A stretch of 64,000 nt of DNA from Cristatella mucedo (Eukaryota; Bryozoa; Phylactolaemata; Cristatellidae). A model generated the notes under the pieces. The model worked only from the letters and a program-made list of their open reading frames with translations. It did not search any database and was not told where the DNA came from. Positions 33,255 to 44,179 of the stretch are shown here, in pieces. The position numbers and the translations under genes are program-made. Positions within the stretch are counted from its first letter, which is position 1, and each line of letters starts with the position of its first letter. The DNA is taken from the NCBI GenBank assembly GCA_009760855.2, contig WPIO01000045.1:457001-521000 (forward strand), given 5' to 3'.

Positions 33255-34235
33255 ATGTAATGTAATGTAATGTATCTCCGTCAGTAACTCCACAAAGTCA
33301 TAAAGACCATGTGGGTGTTACGCAGGAGAGTTTTGTATAGCCCACTCACAGCCTAAGCGGCTTTCGGTACGCATTCGGTAGCCAACAGACTTCGTCTCAC
33401 GCAACAAAAAGAAAGTGGGAAGCATAGCAGAGTCAGGAGAGCAGTTGAGGTAGTGAGTAGCATAGAAGTAACAGTTCAGGACCGCTGAAAAAGATGTGCC
33501 ATAGTCGGCAGTTGGAGAGTAGTTGTCGTTGCCTAAGAATTGTGGAAGCGAGTTCTACAGTCTAGGACCTGCAGAGCTAAAGCTTCTGTCGCCAACTGTC
33601 TTTAAGCAGAGGAATGGGACAGCTAATTTATTGTCCACACAGGACCTGAGTGCACGAGCAGGCTGAAACTGGTGCAGCAGTTCAGCTAGGTACGAAGGAG
33701 CCGAGCCGTGGCGGGCCTTGTGGTTCAGCGTAAGAACTTTGCTCTGTATCCTTTGCTCAACCGGTAACCATCCTAGCTCTTTCAGCAGAGGTGACACGTG
33801 CTCAAACCGCTGGGACTTGAAGACCAGCCTTGCAGCCATATTCAATAGTCCGCTGTAGTGGCATAACAGCTTTCTTTGGCAGCCCAGCCAAAAGAGAATT
33901 ACAATAATCAAGCCGAGACAGAACTAAAGAGCTAGTTAAATTTTTTACAAGCCACTGTGGGAGACAGCTCCTAATCTTGGATAGGGATCAGATGTGGTGG
34001 CTAGCTGTAGAGGCAGTCTTTTGAATGAAGCCTTTGAAATTGAGGCAGCTTTCGAACACGACACCTAGATTACGAGCACGTGGTGAAGGTCGCACACTAG
34101 GATCACCTATTAGAACAGCAAAGCCTTTTAATCCAGCCACACGCTTAGGGTGTCCTATGAGAAGCAGTTCGGTTTTATCGTCATTTAATTTCAGGAAGTT
34201 TTCCGACATCCAGGATCGAATATTGGCAAAGTAAT
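33255..34235 (-). mobile_element. LINE family B copy, inverted
   Basis: Minus-strand CR1-like LINE, RT thumb to 3' end. It reads MSENFLKLNDDKTELLLIGH (34209), ARNLGVVFESCLNFKGFIQK, LDYCNSLLAGLPKKA, LGWLPVEQRIQSKVLTL and APSYLAELLHQFQPARALRS, then FLCLKTVGDRSFSSAGPRL and a 3' UTR ending in an (ATTAC)n-like tail (taatgtaatgtaatg in window orientation). Frame breaks separate the pieces. It is better preserved than family A copies. Confidence 0.85.
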
Positions 34236-34690
34236 GTTATGTATCTCCGTCTGCAACTCCACAAAGCCACAAAGACTATTTGGCGGTTATGCAGGAGAGC
34301 TTTGTATAGCGAACTCACAGCCTAAGCGGCTTTCGGTGCGCATTCGGTAGCCAACAGACTTCGTCTCACGCAGCATAGAGAAAGTGGGAAGCATAGCAGA
34401 GTCAGGAGAGCAGTTGAGGTAGTGAGTAGCATGAATGTAGCAGCTCAGGACCCCTGAAAAGGATGAGCCATAGTTGGCAGTATGAGAGTAGTTTGTCATG
34501 CTTAAGAATTGCGGAAGCGAGTTCCTCAGTCTAGGACCTGCAGAGCTAAATCTTCTGTACCCAACTGTATTTAAGCGGAGGAATGGAACAACTAATTTAT
34601 TGTCTGTACAGGACCTGAGGACATGAGGAGGCTGAAACTGGTGCAGCAGTTCAGCTAGATACGAAGGAGCCAACCCGAGGCGGGCCTCTA
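34236..34690 (-). mobile_element. second LINE family B 3' end, tandem
   Basis: It repeats the 3' half of the preceding copy (APSYLAELLHQFQPPHVLRS; FLRLNTVGYRRFSSAGPRLR) and its 3' UTR. Its tail directly abuts the 5' truncation point of the first copy at 34235. Confidence 0.85.
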
Positions 34691-35194
34691 GCCTTGACCC
34701 CTTCGAATGATGTAATGTCCCGCCTTCGCAAGGTGATCTTGCGTGCCTGCGAGGGCTATCAGAACAAATGCAGCCGTCTGCCAGCGAAATCGCTTCGAAG
34801 AGGATAGGTGCCCCGTTTGGTCCCAGAGGCGCAGTCTGGGTCCCCTCTGCGTCCGCGCTCTGGCAGCCATGTTTATATATGGCTTTTCTGACAGATGAGG
34901 GTTTTTTGAATGCCTAAATAATCCATTAAGTCGACCGGTGAGCGCTTCGCCCACAGGTTAAGACCCAGGGCCATCTCCAGTTGCCCACTAGAAGCTCGGG
35001 CGATAGTCGCTAAGCCTCTTCCGCCAACATATCAAAGAGACTGCAGGATGAGTCGGCCTTTTTTGCACCTTGGCTAATCCATATTTTGTAATTCAATCTC
35101 TGCCAGACGCAGCGGAGCGGGCCAATGAGGAACGCGAGCGGCCTGAGCCAGAGGCTTTCGCAGTGCAAGTCTGGCGCTCGATTCGACTCGCTCT
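34691..35194. other. intergenic, no recognisable gene
   Basis: A TATA-like tatatataaac complement lies beside a minus-strand ATG at about 34868 (MAARARTQRGPRLRLWDQ, about 60 codons). I could not assign it. Confidence 0.25.
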
Positions 35195-35366
35195 CTTGGT
35201 TTTAGCCCAGGAGGTGCTCGCTCTTCGCGAACCCGGCGGGTCGGGTCGCGAGTTCGAGTCCTGCCCGGGGCCGCTCATTTATTCTCCACTGCAAGCGGTG
35301 CGATGGCCGCCAAGCGCTCGCCTACCTCTATACATGGGGTAAACGAGGTTGCCAAGTCAGCTAACC
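35195..35366 (+). repeat. SINE family B-related copy, GC-rich
   Basis: ttagcccaggaggtgctcgc (A-box-like), gtcgcgagttcgagtcctgc (B box), cactgcaagcggtgcgatgg and the tail gccaagtcagctaacctg follow the SINE B plan but are GC-rich and diverged. Confidence 0.6.
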
Positions 35367-35579
35367 TGCAGCCGCGCGCGCTCGCCTGCTCGTGCCCGCT
35401 ACCCGCTTCCCTGCAAGCTCGGGCTCCACCTCAAACTCGTCACGCCAACCGCGCGTATACGCTTTAGTGCCGGAGGAAAGTAAAAACAACGTGGGTACAG
35501 GTCGGAGCGTGAAACTACGTTGAAACCAGTTGAAACCACGAAGGCACCGCTCTCCTTCTAGGGAGTGATAAAGAATAAT

Positions 35580-35750
35580 AAATCCTAGCTGATTAAACAG
35601 CCTCTTTTTGTATAGTGACAGAAGAGCCTTTACGGCTATCACCACCGCTTGCAGTGGCGATAAAGAATCGCCCACTGCAGGAATCGAACCCACGACCTCG
35701 GGACCGAGATCGTGAAAGCAACCACCTTCCGTCGCTAACGTCGAGCGGCG
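35580..35750 (-). repeat. SINE family B copy, inverted
   Basis: agctgattaaacagcctctt, then gaagagcctttacggctatc, tgcagtggcgataaagaatc and ggaatcgaacccacgacctc. Near full length, losing the A-box end near 35735. Confidence 0.85.
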
Positions 35751-35862
35751 ACGGCACACCCTCCATCTTCGAATGCACGTCGCGACGGCCGTTCGTCAGC
35801 TGTGCGTAAACGAGCGACCTTCCTCCCGACCAGCGCCGACTTTCCTCCTAATTGGAACGCTT

Positions 35863-36044
<182 letters not shown>

Positions 36045-36151
36045 GACGACCGCGTTAGTCCTGTCCACAGCCCGTGCTCTAATGCGGAGGCAGAATAATA
36101 TCAGAGAATTTCCAATGGAACCACAAGACCAACAGCTGCGGCAATTACGTA

Positions 36152-36395
36152 CGCTGTGTGGTTTTATTTAATTGATGACACTCCCCCTGATCGCTGTACG
36201 AGTGGGCTGTGACGCTCGATGTGGTAAGCAGCCCGGACGTGCTATTAGTGTTTGTTTTGACAAGGGAGTCACGGGACTCCGGTGGGCGAGAGGGGCGAGG
36301 AGAGTTGTGGTTCGCCCTGCTCCGTGTGTAGGGAGAATAAACTGGTGGTGCTCGTCGGCTGGTGTTCTGTGCCTTTCGCGACGATAATTCAGACT
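36152..36395 (+). repeat. LTR-like fragment or solo LTR
   Basis: The right part (gctccgtgtgtagggagaat, then aaactggtggtgctcgtcgg, ctggtgttctgtgcc) parallels the R/U5 region of the 57-61 kb element (ctccgtgtgctgggaataaa, ctgtcggtgttgggcatcgg, ctggctctctgctgtgc), including the AATAAA at about 36326. Probable borders are tgtgtgg at the left and ttca at the right. No certain target duplication. Confidence 0.5.
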
Positions 36396-36435
36396 TCACG
36401 GTGCTGCAGTAATCAATGTGGAAGAAGTTCTTCGG

Positions 36436-36536
36436 CTTATCTTTTGATGCGTTTCTAAAACCCGGGCAGCGGACATCCCTTAAGTAGGGAGCTGCACTTA
36501 ACGCCTCGAGAAACTCAAGCGTTTGGTCGTCAGCCA
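36436..36536 (-). CDS. MADF-like N-terminal coding fragment
   Basis: From a minus-strand ATG at 36536 in strong context (aaaaATGGct) the frame reads MADDQTLEFLEALSAAPYLR and DVRCPGFRNASKDK. This fits the start of a MADF domain (Myb/SANT-like DNA-binding fold, pattern FI-x-A-V-x-x-x-P-x-L-x-D-x-x-x-P-x-F/Y-x-N). A CCAAT motif lies about 40 nt upstream (36575-36579 on the complement). Past about codon 38 the frame loses similarity and then runs antisense through an LTR-like fragment, so it is either a first exon with an unseen donor or a gene broken by insertion. MADF genes occur both in hosts and in PIF/Harbinger transposons. Confidence 0.35.
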
Positions 36537-36624
36537 TTTTTATCTTGGCTATGTGTGGCACGCCCCGAGGTTTGATTGGTCTGCCGAACCAACGTGTAGC
36601 CACAACGTAGAAACAGAGTTTCCT

Positions 36625-36985
36625 TCATAATAATTATAATAACAATAATAATAAATTTGGTATAGCATCCAAAGAGAACTCAATCTCTTTATAGGCACTT
36701 TACATATGCTGTAAAGGAAGCACGGTCGAATGGTTAGCGGTAGCATGCTCAATAAACAACGCTAATAGCAAGGTTAGTGGCGACGTGCAGCACAAGGGCC
36801 GGCGCGAAAGTGTGGTCAGTTGCAGCGTGCATGCAGTGTCAACACGCATAAGCGCGTAAAGGACGAATCCCTAAATTCTGTGATAAATAGACACGTTTTT
36901 GGTTTCTTTTAAATGTGGACAAGTCAGGAGATGTCGGGACACAAGTCGGAAGTGAGCTCCAGAACTTTGAGAGCGTCGTGAGAGT
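36625..36985 (-). mobile_element. LINE family A 3' end, inverted
   Basis: (AAT)n tail, hairpin complement (gcatccaaagagaactcaat), 3' UTR, and last coding residues SSLPTCVPTSPDLSTFKRNQ near 36910-36960. Confidence 0.8.
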
Positions 36986-37955
36986 CTGCCGACTGAGCTC
37001 CTTCTCCACAAAATATGATGACGTAGTAGTAGTCCAAGCCAGAGGGAAATGGGTCCACAATCTGTACAAACTCCCAAAGTCGCTCCTGGAAACGCATCTT
37101 AATGCGCTCAGCGCCAGCCCTGCCGTCTTCTAAAGCACGCCTCGCAAATGAAAGAAGCGATCGCCGAGACCCCACCCGACGCTATGGGCGATTGCTTTTC
37201 TGAATTGAGCCGGGGCGTCGCACTGTCGCCGTTGGCATCGCGCCAGCCAGCGAGCGGCGGTGCCGGCCGCCTCGCGCTGCCGCTTTGCGGGAGCGAGGCT
37301 CGCCCGGCGTGCCTTGACGCACCCACAGCTTAAGGATAGGCTCGTCCGTCGGCCGACGTTCGCGCGTCACCAAGTCACAACCCGTGCGCTCCGCCATTCG
37401 TCGTTCGCGAGGCCACCTGGTGGCTCCGACGTATCCGCCGAGTGCGGGCCGCACCCACCCGTCATAATGTATTTGCGCTTGTCGAGCATCCAGCCTAAGA
37501 TGCGCCCAGAGCCACCGAAGCCCACCCAGACGTCCCTGGCTCTGTCGCCAAGCCGAAAAGGGTGTGGCCGGAAGCTGGTACGGCAGTCGGCAATGGATGG
37601 TGCCGCCCGCACGAGTAGTGTAAGGCTGCATTTTTGATGCAGAGATCCTGTACCAAAGAAAGATTTGTCCCCGGCATTTGCTGCATTTGACTTGGGCTGC
37701 TCGTGCGATCAGGTTTCTCCTAAGCGACTCGACGTCTTTCCCGCTTACGCCTGATTCATGGGAAGCTGAAAAAAGCACTGAAGCATTAATTAAATTAAAT
37801 TAAATTAATTAAAGCATTAAAGCACTGAAAGAGCTAGCGCTTGGCTCCGAGAGGGGAAGTAACTTGTAGCCGGTTGCCTACCCTCGCCGACTCTAGCGAT
37901 GTCAGTTTGAGTAACGTCAAACTGTTTCGGGTGATCATTCTGCGACCGTGCGGCT
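36986..37955. other. GC-rich region with unassigned open frames
   Basis: Minus-strand frames of up to 198 codons (37778-37182) and a shorter one with RRALEDGRAGAERIKMRFQE near 37130 have no family I recognise. The DKRKYIMTGGCGP phrase near 37480 faintly recalls the TGGGP motif of Myb/SANT proteins. CpG-rich composition alone can keep such frames open. Confidence 0.25.
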
Positions 37956-37959
37956 AAAA

Positions 37960-38860
37960 GAAGCAAACTAAACAAGCACAAAGATTCCTTGCAGAGCGCA
38001 AGCTCCTGTCGCCAACGATCTTAAAGTGGAGAAATGGAGCAGCTAATTTAGTGTCCACAGAGAACCTGAGGGCACGAGTAGGCTGAGACTGGTGCAGCAG
38101 TTCAGCTAAGTATGAAAGAGCCAAGCCATGGCGGGCGTTGCAGGTCAGCATAAGAACTTGGTCCTGTATCTGTTGATCAACCGGAAGCCATTGAAGCTTC
38201 TCTAGCATAGGAGACACCCGACTGAGTCTCTGAAATTTTCTGCTAGCTTTGCAGCCATATTCATCACCAGCTGAAGTGGCCTAGTAGCTTTTCTCGGTAG
38301 CCTAGCCAAATTGGAATCGCGATAATCTAGCCCAGACAGACTCAGGGGGCGAGTTAAATTGTTTGCAAGCCACCGAGGAAGACTTTCCCTAATCTAAGAT
38401 ATGGATCGGATGGGTTGGCTAGGCATTGATACAGTCTTCTTAATGAAACTTTCAAAGTGTAGATGGCTGTCAAAGACGACACCTAAATTCCGAGCACACG
38501 GTGAAGGTCACGCAACAGCATTGCCTTGTGGAAGAGCAAACTCTTCTAGTTCAGCCACATCCTTGGGGTATCCTATAAGCATTAGTTCCGTTATATCGTC
38601 ATTCGGTCTGAAAAAATTCGCCAAAATATTGGATCAAATGTCAACAAGGTGAGCATTAAGTTCATTAGTCGCAGCAGCTGATTTTGACGGATTAAATGAC
38701 AAATGTCGTCAGAATAGAAGTGATAGCCGATTCTGTGAGCTCGAATCGCTTTACCCAGAGCTAAAGTATGCATTTGGAACACCAAATGATCGAGAACATT
38801 TTGAAGCGTACCCTACTTGAACTCCACAGGTGAGACTACATTCTGGAGAATATGATTGAC
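37960..38860 (-). mobile_element. LINE family B copy with RT catalytic motif, inverted
   Basis: The minus strand reads RIGYHFYSDDICHLI near 38700-38720 (RT motif C as YSDD), NDDITELMLIGYP near 38590, CARNLGVVFDSHLHFESFIK near 38480, LQWLPVDQQIQDQVLMLTC near 38180 and ALSYLAELLHQSQPTRALRF near 38090. The 3' UTR is missing: the copy ends near 37960. Confidence 0.8.
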
Positions 38861-38907
38861 CACCTTATGACACGGATTGAACACGATCGGACGAGTACGA
38901 ATTGAAC

Positions 38908-39120
38908 CTTGTGCTTATGCATGCTGACACTGTGCATGCTGCCACTAACCACATTTGCATGCTTACCCTGTGCATGTCACCCCTAACCACGTTGTTCATG
39001 TTGTTTATCAAGCATGATGTTACTCACGATTCAATCGCGTTTCCCTTTGCAGCAAAGGTAAAGCGCCTAGGAAGAGATTTAGTTCTCTGAGGGCGCTTTA
39101 TCAAGTGCATTATTATTAAT
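38908..39120 (+). mobile_element. LINE family A 3' tail, host site of the hAT insertion
   Basis: Well-preserved 3' UTR (gctgccactaaccacatttg, then the hairpin gcgcctaggaagagatttag/ttctctgagggcgc) and (ATT)n tail. The tail is interrupted after ttattaat by the hAT element and resumes at 42334. Confidence 0.88.
39113..39120 (+). repeat. hAT target-site duplication, left
   Basis: TTATTAAT, identical to 42334-42341. Eight bp is the hAT hallmark. Confidence 0.95.
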
Positions 39121-39130
39121 TAGGGCTGTA

Positions 39131-39170
39131 CCGGAATTCGGCTCCGGCTCCGGCTCCGGCCGAATTCCGG
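39131..39170. repeat. hAT subterminal palindrome with (CTCCGG)3 core
   Basis: CCGGAATTCGG (39131-39141) and CCGAATTCCGG (39160-39170) are perfect 11-bp inverted arms around three CTCCGG units. Related CTCCGG motifs recur at 39184-39205 and 42250-42300. Confidence 0.9.
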
Positions 39171-39984
39171 CCAATTTACAAATCCGGCTCCGGCTCCGGC
39201 TCCGGCCAAAACTTGGCCGGATTTGGCCAGATTTTTCGAATTTTGGTTGAATATATTACTCGTTCCATTTATAAGAGGAAGGAGCTGGCCCGACGTCCCT
39301 GCGCTCTGCGTCGGGAGAGGGTGGGGAGGCCGAGAGGACGTTCAGACGCTGATTGAGCACTCCGACGTCAGGTCGTAACGACATGGTTTTGACCTCGGCT
39401 GGCGGCGGAACGTTTCCGAGCGCGGTTAGATTCTCAGACGTCAGAGCGGAACGCTGCGAGCGGCAGCCCGTCGTCGGTCAGGCCGCACCATAGATTCGTT
39501 CGCAGTGCATTTGGTCTCACGAAGCCGCACTTGGCGGAAGCGTGCGGAACTTCTTCACGGTATACCTTCATTGCAATAGCAGTCACTCTGCAGCCAAGGC
39601 GAGACAACTTGCAAATCCGTGCAGGTAACAACACCACTAGCACTGTATATCTTTTTGCTTTTTTTTTTCCGAAATTTGAGTTTTGCGTAGTGCGCAGTGT
39701 TGCTAGCGCCAGACCGCGTCACTACAGAAGTCACTGAACACATTTTGGTTGGTCTGGTGTGCCGCGACAGCTTTTGGCAGTTAATCGCGCCCCGCTGAAG
39801 TACGTAACCTAAAACGGGGCTGCATTCACGTATTTGAATTCTGTACATAGGACCAGGTCAGTGTGACTGCCGTGGAGAATGCGTGTGTGTGCGTGCAGTG
39901 CGCATAAATTGCTGGCTATACGCGTAAAGGGCGGCCTTATAAATAAATCCAAAAGTCTTTTAATTGTGTTTTATTTTTAACTAG

Positions 39985-41912
39985 ATGACAGACAAAATGA
40001 AAAACAGTCCAGTTTGGGAATACTTCAGAGAAAAGGACGGTGACAGCTCAAAATCCCAGTGTTTGCTGTGTCCAAGCATCCTGTCACGTGGTAAACCAGA
40101 TGAGCCCAAAAAATTTTCAACTTCGGCCATGCTGACACATCTTCGCTCAAAACATTATAAAGAATACAACGAAATGCAAACCAAAATTGCTAATGCAAAG
40201 AAGAAGGCTGAAACTGCAGCACTGCCGAATGTTACACCTGGTGCAATAGGCAAAGTCATGATCCAGAAAACGATTCCCGAACAAGTTGCATGCATGAAAG
40301 TATGGGATATCAATAACAGCTCATCAGTGAGAATTTCACCGTGCCATTGCTAAGATGATAATAACAGATATGCAACCGGTTCAGATTGTTGAGAAGGCAG
40401 GCTTTGTTGAACTCATGGGAGTTTTAGAGAGGCGTTACACTGTTCCATCACGAAAATATTTTGCAGAGAGAGTCATTCCTGAAATTAATGATGAAGTTTG
40501 CACCCAGCTGTTGGTAATACTCGATCCAGCAACTACTCCGTTTCTGTCCTTTACCACTGATACATGGACAGCAGACAATACTGTGCAATCATTCATGGGC
40601 TTAACTGCCCATTGGCTGACAGAGGAGTTTGAAAACATGAGTTTTGTGTTGGATTGCATGCCATTTGCTGGTGGTCATCACACTGCTGCTGGACTGATGA
40701 CTGCCTTTCAGCAGATGCTTGACAAATGGAACATTAGCTTTGGACGCTGTCATGTCGTACTTCGAGACAATGCGGCGAACATATCAAAATGTTTTCGTGA
40801 TGCCAACATAAAAAGCTTCGGGTGCTTTGCACATACCATGCAGTTATGTGTGCATGACGGATTGCTCAGTCAGCGGGGAGTATCAGACATAATAAGTATC
40901 GGAAAGAAATTAGTTGGTCATTTTTAAACATTCTTCATCTGCGAGTGGTCGGTTCAAGGAGTTGCAGGCTGAACTGGGTTTGCCAGACCACCAGCTGTTA
41001 CAAGACGTGAGCACAAGATGGAACTCAACGTTTTACATGCTGCGTCGTCTATGTGAACAGCGTCGTGCATTAACCCTCTACTGTTCAGAAGTCGTTGGCA
41101 CTTCCTGCCCAACTGCACATCAGTGGTCCGTGGCTGAAAATGCTGTGTCCGTGCTTGCTCCGTTTGAAGAGGCAACAAGAGAAGTTAGCCGTGAAGCAGC
41201 ACGTATATCACTAGTTATTCCTATTGTAACAGCTCTGCGGAACCTGTTGAAGAAGGACTGCACAGATGCAGGTGTAAAGACTATGAGGTCAACCCTAATC
41301 AACTCAATGAATGAACGCTTTGACAGTATCGAGCAGGAAGCCCTGTATACAGTGGCGACAATGATTGATCCACGATTCAAAACAAAATTCTTCTCATCAG
41401 AAGCTACACTGACAGCTACAAAAGCAAGGGTTCTGCTTGCATTCAATGAATTGACAGGGCAGATAGAAACTGTGCAAGATGGAAGCCACAAAAATCAGTC
41501 TGAGCGGCAGGTTGACACAAATGAAGAAATTCCAGCCAAGCAAGCCCGGCTGGATAATTCTTCTCAATCATCAGTACTTTGGGAATGTTTTGATGACATT
41601 GTTCAATCTACTGCTGGTACCACAGGCAGTGAGCAACAACCAGACATTGACAGTCAGCTGAACAAATACTTGGCAGAGCCATTAATAAACAGAGAGGCTG
41701 ATCCACTACAGTGGTGGAGACAGAACAGGGAACGACTGCCAGCTCTGGCAACAGTAGCTCGCGTTTATTTGGGTGCTCCACCAACAAGTGTACCTTCAGA
41801 ACGTTTGTTCAGTGTTGCTGGGGAAGTCCTCAGTGATCATCGAAGTTCACTTCTGCCAGAGAATGCAGCTCGACTGATATTTCTCAAATATAATTCAAAA
41901 CTGATGAAATAA
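39985..41912 (+). pseudogene. hAT transposase, two frameshifts
   Basis: Transposase of the hAT superfamily, ZBED-like. The first part (39985-40353, 122 codons) carries the BED zinc finger: VWEYFREKDGD, CLLC (C-x2-C) and HLRSKH (H-x4-H). The ATG is directly preceded by an acceptor-like ttttatttttaactag, so a 5' exon is likely. The second part (from about 40331 to 40927) contains the catalytic core: FTTDTWTADN (first Asp) and VVLRDNAANISKCF (second Asp). The third part (to 41912) contains STRWNSTFYMLRRL, FEEATREVSREA (likely catalytic Glu) and the C-terminal hAT dimerisation region (ALATVARVYLGAPPTSVPSE; RLFSVAGEVLSDHRSSLLPE). Frame changes occur at about 40321-40330 and in a T5 run at 40921-40925. 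All domains are present, so it is a young pseudogene or has assembly errors. Confidence 0.93.
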
Positions 41913-42318
41913 ATTTAAGAAACAAATGTATGAAAAATATATAAAATTACAGTACTTATTTTTGTATTTTTGAATTTTGAACTTTAGTCTCTTTTCATTT
42001 TTTTGGTGTTATTACCAATATTATGATGTAAAAAATGTTTACTCAATTTTTTAATAAAATGTCACTGCTATACGATTATCACTGAGGTCTCCCACAGCAA
42101 CACCTATTACACAAAAATAAACAAACAGCAAAAGACAATGATGCTACTTATTATTAATAATATTTTTTTAATTAAATATTTATTGTAGTATATATCCTCA
42201 AGTAAAAACTTGGTAGTACAAATGGTAAAAATTTGTCCGATGAACAAATCCGGCTCCGGCCGTATTTGTCATCAAAAATCCGGCAAATCCGGCTCCGGCC
42301 GAATTTGAAAAAATCAAA

Positions 42319-42333
42319 TCCGGTACAGCCCTA
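42319..42333. repeat. hAT right terminal inverted repeat
   Basis: tccggtacagccct followed by a is the exact complement of the first 15 nt of the element. Confidence 0.95.
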
Positions 42334-42344
42334 TTATTAATAAC

Positions 42345-42967
<623 letters not shown>

Positions 42968-43384
42968 GTTTAGAGAGAGAGAGAACACTTAAAAGAGAGA
43001 TCCGTAAACAAGGGACAGACCGCGTGCTCACACGAGCCGATATGCCGCGAAAGAACGCATTTACTTTACTGTTCAATGAACATCGTACGTTGATGAATGC
43101 AGATCACCAATTGCGGCTGTTATGCTTATATACGTTAGAAAGGTCGTGCATTCTTGAATGGAAGCTTAGGCAACGGGCAGAGCTTCATCTTAGAGAATAG
43201 TGAACAGAGGTGCTTGGCCACGGACAGCTAGTCTGCGCCGCAGCGACAGCACGCGATAGCATTGTTAACGAGCCAGATTCCCAGATGACGGACTCGCGCG
43301 AATCGGATGTTCAAGCGAAAGCTTACCTCTTGGTTTGACTGGTGGTGAGATGATCCAAGCGAAAGCAGGGAAGTTCGCTCAACA

Positions 43385-43505
43385 TCGTGACACTACTCAC
43401 CATTCGACCGTGTTTCCTTCGCAGAAAATGTAAAGCGCCTAGAGAGAGATTGAGTTCTCTGAGGGTGCTTAATCAAGTGCATTATTATTATTATTATTAT
43501 TATTG
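43385..43505 (+). mobile_element. LINE family A 3' tail
   Basis: cgaccgtgtttccttcgcag, hairpin gcgcctagagagagattgag/ttctctgagggtgc and (ATT)8. Confidence 0.85.
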
Positions 43506-43989
43506 TTACTATTATCTGGTTACCTATGGTTGTAAATACCAGTAACCTCGTCCGGTGGTTAATGCAAGTTTTCTCTTCCGAGTTTCTATAAAAGTTCACG
43601 AACTGCACAACAATATTTGTCCTAACATTCAAACATTTGAAAATGCCAAGCAGGCCCGCTCAGCACATGCCATGCCTGCCGAGGCTCAGTCAGCTTAACG
43701 CCTGATAATTAAACAATATTTAAGCGCTCAGAGGTTCAGAATTTGGAGAAGACGTATTACGTTACTGAATAACCCCATGGTCAATGGCTTACTGGCATGT
43801 GGAGGGTACAAGGAAGGCGCAGTCCAATCGACTTTGGCACCTGCTAATAAAGCTGAGTGACGCTTGTTTCGATCGGCCACAGAAAGCGGAGTTTTCTGAG
43901 GCAAGACAGCGGCAGTACAGCGTCTGCTGCATTACACTGTATTGGAAAAGCGTGGATGACCCGAGCACTGTTTCGTAGGGGATTGAAAA
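43506..43989. other. no recognisable gene
   Basis: Short domain-free frames only. Confidence 0.3.
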
Positions 43990-44175
43990 GTGAGCCGTGA
44001 TGGCACACTAGGTAAGGCGGTTGCTTTCACGGCCTCGGTTCCGAGGTCGTGGGTTCGATTCCTGCGGTGGGGCGCTCCTTTATCGCCACTGCAAGCGGTG
44101 GTGATAGCCGTAAAGGCTCTTCTGTCGCTATACAAAAAGAGGCTGTTTAGTCAGCTAGGATTTATTTATTTATTA
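43990..44175 (+). repeat. SINE family B full-length copy (reference-quality)
   Basis: Head gccgtgatggcacactaggt/aaggcggttgctttc (A box), gtgggttcgattcctgcgg (B box), the palindromic ccactgcaagcggtggtgat block, ctcttctgtcgctatacaaa and the tail gctgtttagtcagctaggat, then (TTTA)n. Confidence 0.9.
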
Positions 44176-44179
44176 TTGA

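Larger units (their letters stand above)
39121..42333 (+). mobile_element. near-complete hAT transposon (BED-finger type)
   Basis: A 3,213-bp element with perfect 15-bp terminal inverted repeats (tagggctgtaccgga at 39121-39135; its complement at 42319-42333) and a perfect 8-bp target duplication. GC-rich subterminal repeats (CTCCGG units in aatccggctccggcc) flank both ends and are probably transposase-binding sites. It encodes one transposase on the + strand (39985-41912) with a likely 5' non-coding exon and intron upstream. The AT-rich 3' UTR has AATAAA at about 42054. Intact ends and only two frameshifts suggest a relatively recent arrival into an older LINE A tail. Confidence 0.95.

Noticed and set aside
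33256-33275. CRISPR-like or satellite array (TAATG repeats)
   Set aside because: Only three to four 5-nt units, explained as the LINE B 3' tail. No spaced direct repeats anywhere fit a CRISPR array.
37182-37778. 198-codon minus-strand gene
   Set aside because: Several overlapping frames on both strands are equally open. The faint Myb-like TGGGP resemblance was too weak to call.
39985-41912. Three separate genes within the hAT
   Set aside because: Domain order and alignment show one transposase split by two frameshifts; the apparent start of the third piece is not an ATG.
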